Shown: in pieces, positions 4,867 through 7,255 of the stretch
Layout of the letters: the number at the start of each line of letters is the position of its first letter
How positions within the stretch are numbered: the stretch's first letter is position 1
NCBI GenBank assembly: GCA_947564765.1
Contig: CANODN010000099.1
Span: 1 to 7,255, forward strand
DNA length: 7,255 bases
Direction: 5' to 3'
DNA from: an uncultured Roseburia sp.
GTDB lineage: Bacteria; Bacillota; Clostridia; Lachnospirales; Lachnospiraceae
Position numbers and translations under genes: made by a program
The notes under the pieces: generated by a model
Databases searched by the model: none
Told to the model about the DNA's origin: nothing
Seen by the model: the letters and a program-made list of their open reading frames with translations, nothing else

Positions 4867-7255
4867 CTATTTTTTTGCTTTGTAAGTCACTTTTTTACCT
4901 GCACTCTTCATCTTTTTCTTTAATTTCTTTACCTCTGATTTTGACATGCTCTTCGGATAGAAAATCTTACAGTTAGACTTAATTCCCTTGAATGCATTCT
5001 TTCCAACTTTCTTCGGAGCCGTTGTACCCATAAAGCGGATTTTCTTAAGCTTTGTACACTTATTGAAGCTGTTCGCACCGATATCAGTTACATTTGCACC
5101 GATGACTATGGATTTTAATTTTTTCTTGCAGTTCTTGAATACATTCTTGTCAATCGCTGTAACCTTAAACGTATAACCGTCTTTGTCTACCGTAGGCGGA
5201 ATTGTAATTGCTCCCTTTTTCTGACCTGCTGCGGTTACGCCAGATACGGTTACGGTACCGTTTACCGCATCGGATTTGGTTACTTTGTATTGAAGGTTGG
5301 CATCTTCAATGAGAGTTCCCAGACCCGGAACGGCTTTTTCACTATCCTTTACTTTCAGGGATTTCTCTGCCGCTTCCAGTTTTATCAAAGCATGATCTAC
5401 TGCTGTTTCAGATGCATCTCCATTCAAAAGATCCTTTGCTTCTGCCAACGCTTTTGTAAACGCTGCTACAGTTTCTGTTGTATATCCGCTTAAATTCTTC
5501 TTCTCTGCTTCTGCAACCAGCGTTTTCAGAGATTCGATCTTTGCATCCGATGCTTTCTTGTCCAGACCCGTTACTGCAGCGTTTAACGCTTTCAGTGCGT
5601 CATCAATCTCCAACTGCGATGCTTTTTTAGAATCAAGAATCTGCTGGGCCTTCTCCAGAGCCTGCTGATACTTCTTTACACTCGCTTCCGTATAACCTGT
5701 TATATCTTTTCCGGTTAATTCTTCCAGTGAGTTGCTTAATTCTGTTTTATCGCCAGATTCCTCCGAAGCTTTAACAACGTATACTTCACAAGTTGCTGTC
5801 ATTCCGTTGGAAGCGGTAGCAGTAATCGTTGCTTTTCCACTTATGCCTGCTTTTATTTTACCGTTCTCTACGATTGCAACATCCTCATTGTCTGATGACC
5901 ATGTCACGGTTCTGTCTGCTGTGTAAGGTTCTACATTTGCTATAAGCATAATCTCTCCGCCAGGCTGCAGTGTAACGCTTTCACGCTCCAGATTAATACT
6001 CTTTACGGCTACATCAGAAACCACATTTACTGTACATGTTGCCGTCTTACCGCCGATTTCCGTAATCGTTATTGTTGCCGTTCCATTTCTTGTACCCGCT
6101 GTTACTGTACCGTCCGAGAAAACACGGGCAACCTGCGAATTAGAGCTTTGATACGTAAGTTCCTTATAAGTTGCATTGCTCGGTTCTACGGATGCTGTAA
6201 TCTTCTTGCTTTCTTTTGGCTTTAATGTCATCTCCGAATCCGCATTGATTCTTGTCGGCATGATTACACCGTCTTTGAGCGCATATGCATTAAATTCAGT
6301 AGCTGTAATATGCTTATTCAATCCTTCAGAACCATTTGTTTCCGTCGCCCGAATCTGAATTCTGCGCATAGAAATCGTTTGACCGAAAATTGCTGTCTTT
6401 TTGGTCGTATCATACGGCCATGTTCCGCCATCGCCGATTTCTATAAAATCATCTCCGTCTGCCGTCTCGCTGTAATATAATCGGTATTTTGTAATAAATC
6501 CGTTTCCTGCTGTACGCGGAACATATTCAAATTTATTTACACTTACGGTTTCTCCAAAGTCAATGATAAATTCATTGTTTTCACCGGGATCTGCAATTAC
6601 AGGTCTTGTAACATTTGTTCCATAATTGCTGTGCCACCAGGTGCTTTCGTCATCATCAATTGCACTTCCTGCCGGTCCATCAGTTTCTGAATTTTTTTCA
6701 CTTCCTGCCGTTGCTGTCCATTTACTTTTATCCAATTTTACATAAGCATCCGGTTCCCAGACTGCCGTCATTGTCACATTCGTCTTCGGCACTGTATAAC
6801 TGTCATTTGCGTTATAAGTTCTCTTTCCGTCGCTCCAGCCTGCAAACAGATGCCCAACAGCTGTCGCTTCACATGCCGGAAGTGTATATCTGTCTCCTTC
6901 TGTTTTCTGTACTGCTCCCGGAAGGTTACCGCTGACAGTTACTTCTGAACGGAATGTAATCGTCACCTCAGCTTTTGGTTTTATACTGGTTGTATCTGCT
7001 ACAACAACTGCAGAATGCGTTCCTTCTTCCCCATCTTTTACTGCTGCAACACGATATCTTGCATCCTCATCGCCTTCCAATCCCTCTGCGTCCATATACG
7101 TAGTTGCCGTTATGTCAGATGTATTTACTTTTACGAAATCCGTGTTTATTTTGCGGTATACATTGTAAGAATCTGCACCTGTCACTGCATTCCATGTAAG
7201 TGTTACGCCGCTTGTACTTACAGCAGCAGCAACATTTTCCGGTGCTTCCAGTCTG
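4867..7255 (-). CDS. C-terminal part of a secreted multidomain protein paralogous to the neighbouring GH95 enzyme (5' end outside window)
   Basis: The frame is open from the right edge (first full codon at 7254) to the TAG at 4867-4869, giving 795 residues. A GTG at 7185 could be read as a start but lies inside the FN3 domain, in frame with upstream sequence that still matches the paralogue, so the true start is outside the window. Numbering from the edge, the domains are FN3 (1-94), an InlB/Flg_new-like repeat (97-168), F5/8C type discoidin domain (169-324, with STWWHSNY and NNEFIIDFGETV), two Ig-like Big_2 domains (335-498), two FIVAR helical domains (502-637) and a Lys-rich LRR_5/BspA-type module (647-795). 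No catalytic domain is visible. The adjoining GH95 gene has the same order after its catalytic domain, so a glycosidase is likely upstream; whether it is GH95 cannot be seen. The protein should be extracellular. No LPXTG or transmembrane anchor is present at the C-terminus. Confidence 0.92.
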   Translation of the reverse strand, partial: RLEAPENVAAAVSTSGVTLTWNAVTGADSYNVYRKINTDFVKVNTSDITATTYMDAEGLEGDEDARYRVAAVKDGEEGTHSAVVVADTTSIKPKAEVTITFRSEVTVSGNLPGAVQKTEGDRYTLPACEATAVGHLFAGWSDGKRTYNANDSYTVPKTNVTMTAVWEPDAYVKLDKSKWTATAGSEKNSETDGPAGSAIDDDESTWWHSNYGTNVTRPVIADPGENNEFIIDFGETVSVNKFEYVPRTAGNGFITKYRLYYSETADGDDFIEIGDGGTWPYDTTKKTAIFGQTISMRRIQIRATETNGSEGLNKHITATEFNAYALKDGVIMPTRINADSEMTLKPKESKKITASVEPSNATYKELTYQSSNSQVARVFSDGTVTAGTRNGTATITITEIGGKTATCTVNVVSDVAVKSINLERESVTLQPGGEIMLIANVEPYTADRTVTWSSDNEDVAIVENGKIKAGISGKATITATASNGMTATCEVYVVKASEESGDKTELSNSLEELTGKDITGYTEASVKKYQQALEKAQQILDSKKASQLEIDDALKALNAAVTGLDKKASDAKIESLKTLVAEAEKKNLSGYTTETVAAFTKALAEAKDLLNGDASETAVDHALIKLEAAEKSLKVKDSEKAVPGLGTLIEDANLQYKVTKSDAVNGTVTVSGVTAAGQKKGAITIPPTVDKDGYTFKVTAIDKNVFKNCKKKLKSIVIGANVTDIGANSFNKCTKLKKIRFMGTTAPKKVGKNAFKGIKSNCKIFYPKSMSKSEVKKLKKKMKSAGKKVTYKAKK
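4870..5316 (-). other. Lysine-rich C-terminal LRR_5/BspA-type module
   Basis: Visible residues 647-795 begin TLIEDANLQYKVTKSDA, include a beta-rich lead-in ending VTVSGVTAAGQKKGAITIPP, and then BspA-like leucine-rich repeats (VTAIDKNVFKNC, VTDIGANSFNKCTKLKKIRF, KKVGKNAFKGI). The last part is crowded with lysines (KSEVKKLKKKMKSAGKKVTY). There is no LPXTG motif or membrane tail. A charge-based association with the cell envelope or with acidic glycans is possible but is inference. The neighbouring GH95 gene enters the same module just before the left edge. Confidence 0.75.
5231..5310 (-). repeat. Direct repeat copy B (start of the C-terminal module in the upstream paralogue)
   Basis: This is the partner of bases 1-80 at an offset of 5,230 bp, and both copies are coding in the same frame. 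Near the other end of the shared stalk the offset is 5,167 bp, because the genes have exchanged stalk modules of different length. Confidence 0.85.
5344..5751 (-). repeat. Two tandem FIVAR helical domains in the upstream paralogue
   Basis: Visible residues 502-567 (DKTELSNSLEEL, GYTEASVKKYQQALEKAQQIL) and 568-637 (SDAKIESLKTLVAEAEKKNL, GYTTETVAAFTKALAEAKDLL) are two copies of the same helical unit, 66 and about 70 residues long. They are well diverged from each other, so this is not a fresh duplication. The GH95 neighbour has one copy. Confidence 0.82.
5761..6252 (-). repeat. Two tandem Ig-like (Big_2) domains in the upstream paralogue
   Basis: Visible residues 335-498 hold two copies. The first contains KKITASVEPSNATYKELTY and FSDGTVTAG. 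The second contains LERESVTLQPGGE, TVTWSSDNEDVAIVENGKI and TATCEVYVV. The neighbour has three copies, so one Ig-like domain has been gained or lost since duplication. Confidence 0.83.
6283..6966 (-). other. InlB-like repeat followed by F5/8 type C domain in the upstream paralogue
   Basis: Visible residues 97-168 form the beta repeat (HLFAGWSDGKRTY, SYTVPKTNV, MTAVWEP). Residues 169-324 form the discoidin domain (SAIDDDESTWWHSNY, NNEFIIDFGETV, KFEYVPRTAGNGFITKYRLY, MRRIQIRATETN). Order and spacing match the GH95 neighbour, so both proteins carry one glycan-binding-type domain. Confidence 0.8.
6973..7254 (-). other. Fibronectin type III domain of the upstream paralogue
   Basis: The first 94 visible residues begin RLEAPENVAAAVS and contain LTWNAVTGADSYNVYRK and ARYRVAAVKDGEEG. 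They match the FN3 of the neighbouring GH95 protein along their whole length, and the match begins right at the edge. This shows that the coding region continues upstream beyond the window. Confidence 0.8.

Noticed and set aside
4870..4877. T run next to the intercistronic hairpin as a plus-strand terminator tract
   Set aside because: It is ten bases from the stem on the plus strand and encodes Lys codons at the end of the minus-strand gene. No plus-strand gene exists to be terminated.
7183..7185. GTG at 7185 as the start of the upstream gene
   Set aside because: It encodes a Val in the middle of the FN3 domain. The frame and homology continue to the window edge, and no ribosome site precedes it.

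Overview
The window holds the adjoining parts of two large, paralogous, secreted multidomain proteins. Both are on the minus strand and both run off the window. Base composition looks mid-forties G+C by eye. Together with the strong AAGGAGGG ribosome site, the very lysine-rich C-terminal BspA-type leucine-rich-repeat module, and the mix of fibronectin III, F5/8C, bacterial Ig-like and FIVAR domains, this points to a gut Firmicute, most likely a Lachnospiraceae-type Clostridium relative. That taxonomic call is inference from architecture; no marker gene is present.

Reading in the direction of transcription (right to left): 7255-4867 encodes the last 795 residues of the upstream protein. It consists only of accessory domains (FN3, InlB/Flg_new-like repeat, F5/8C carbohydrate-binding-like domain, two Ig-like domains, two FIVAR domains, a Lys-rich LRR_5/BspA-type tail). 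Its catalytic part lies beyond the right edge. A 70-bp intergenic gap follows, with a strong hairpin just after the stop codon and an ideal Shine-Dalgarno before the next start. From 4796 to the left edge comes the second gene: a signal peptide, a complete glycoside hydrolase family 95 catalytic region (1,2-alpha-L-fucosidase type, with all recognisable active-site motifs), then FN3, InlB-like, F5/8C, three Ig-like domains, one FIVAR and the beginning of the same C-terminal module. It has no stop codon inside the window. By alignment with its neighbour about 121 residues are missing, giving a predicted total near 1,719 residues.

The two genes are probably co-transcribed and work outside the cell on fucosylated host or dietary glycans: the GH95 domain removes terminal alpha-1,2-fucose and the F5/8C domains hold the enzyme on glycan. 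The most interesting structure is evolutionary. The stalks differ by an exchange of modules (one Ig-like domain in one gene for one FIVAR domain in the other). The nucleotide identity of the C-terminal module is clearly higher than that of the rest of the stalk, which suggests gene conversion or module shuffling. I see no RNA gene, mobile element, CRISPR array or plus-strand gene, and no gene-free stretch longer than 70 bp. I do not think the window holds a wholly new system.
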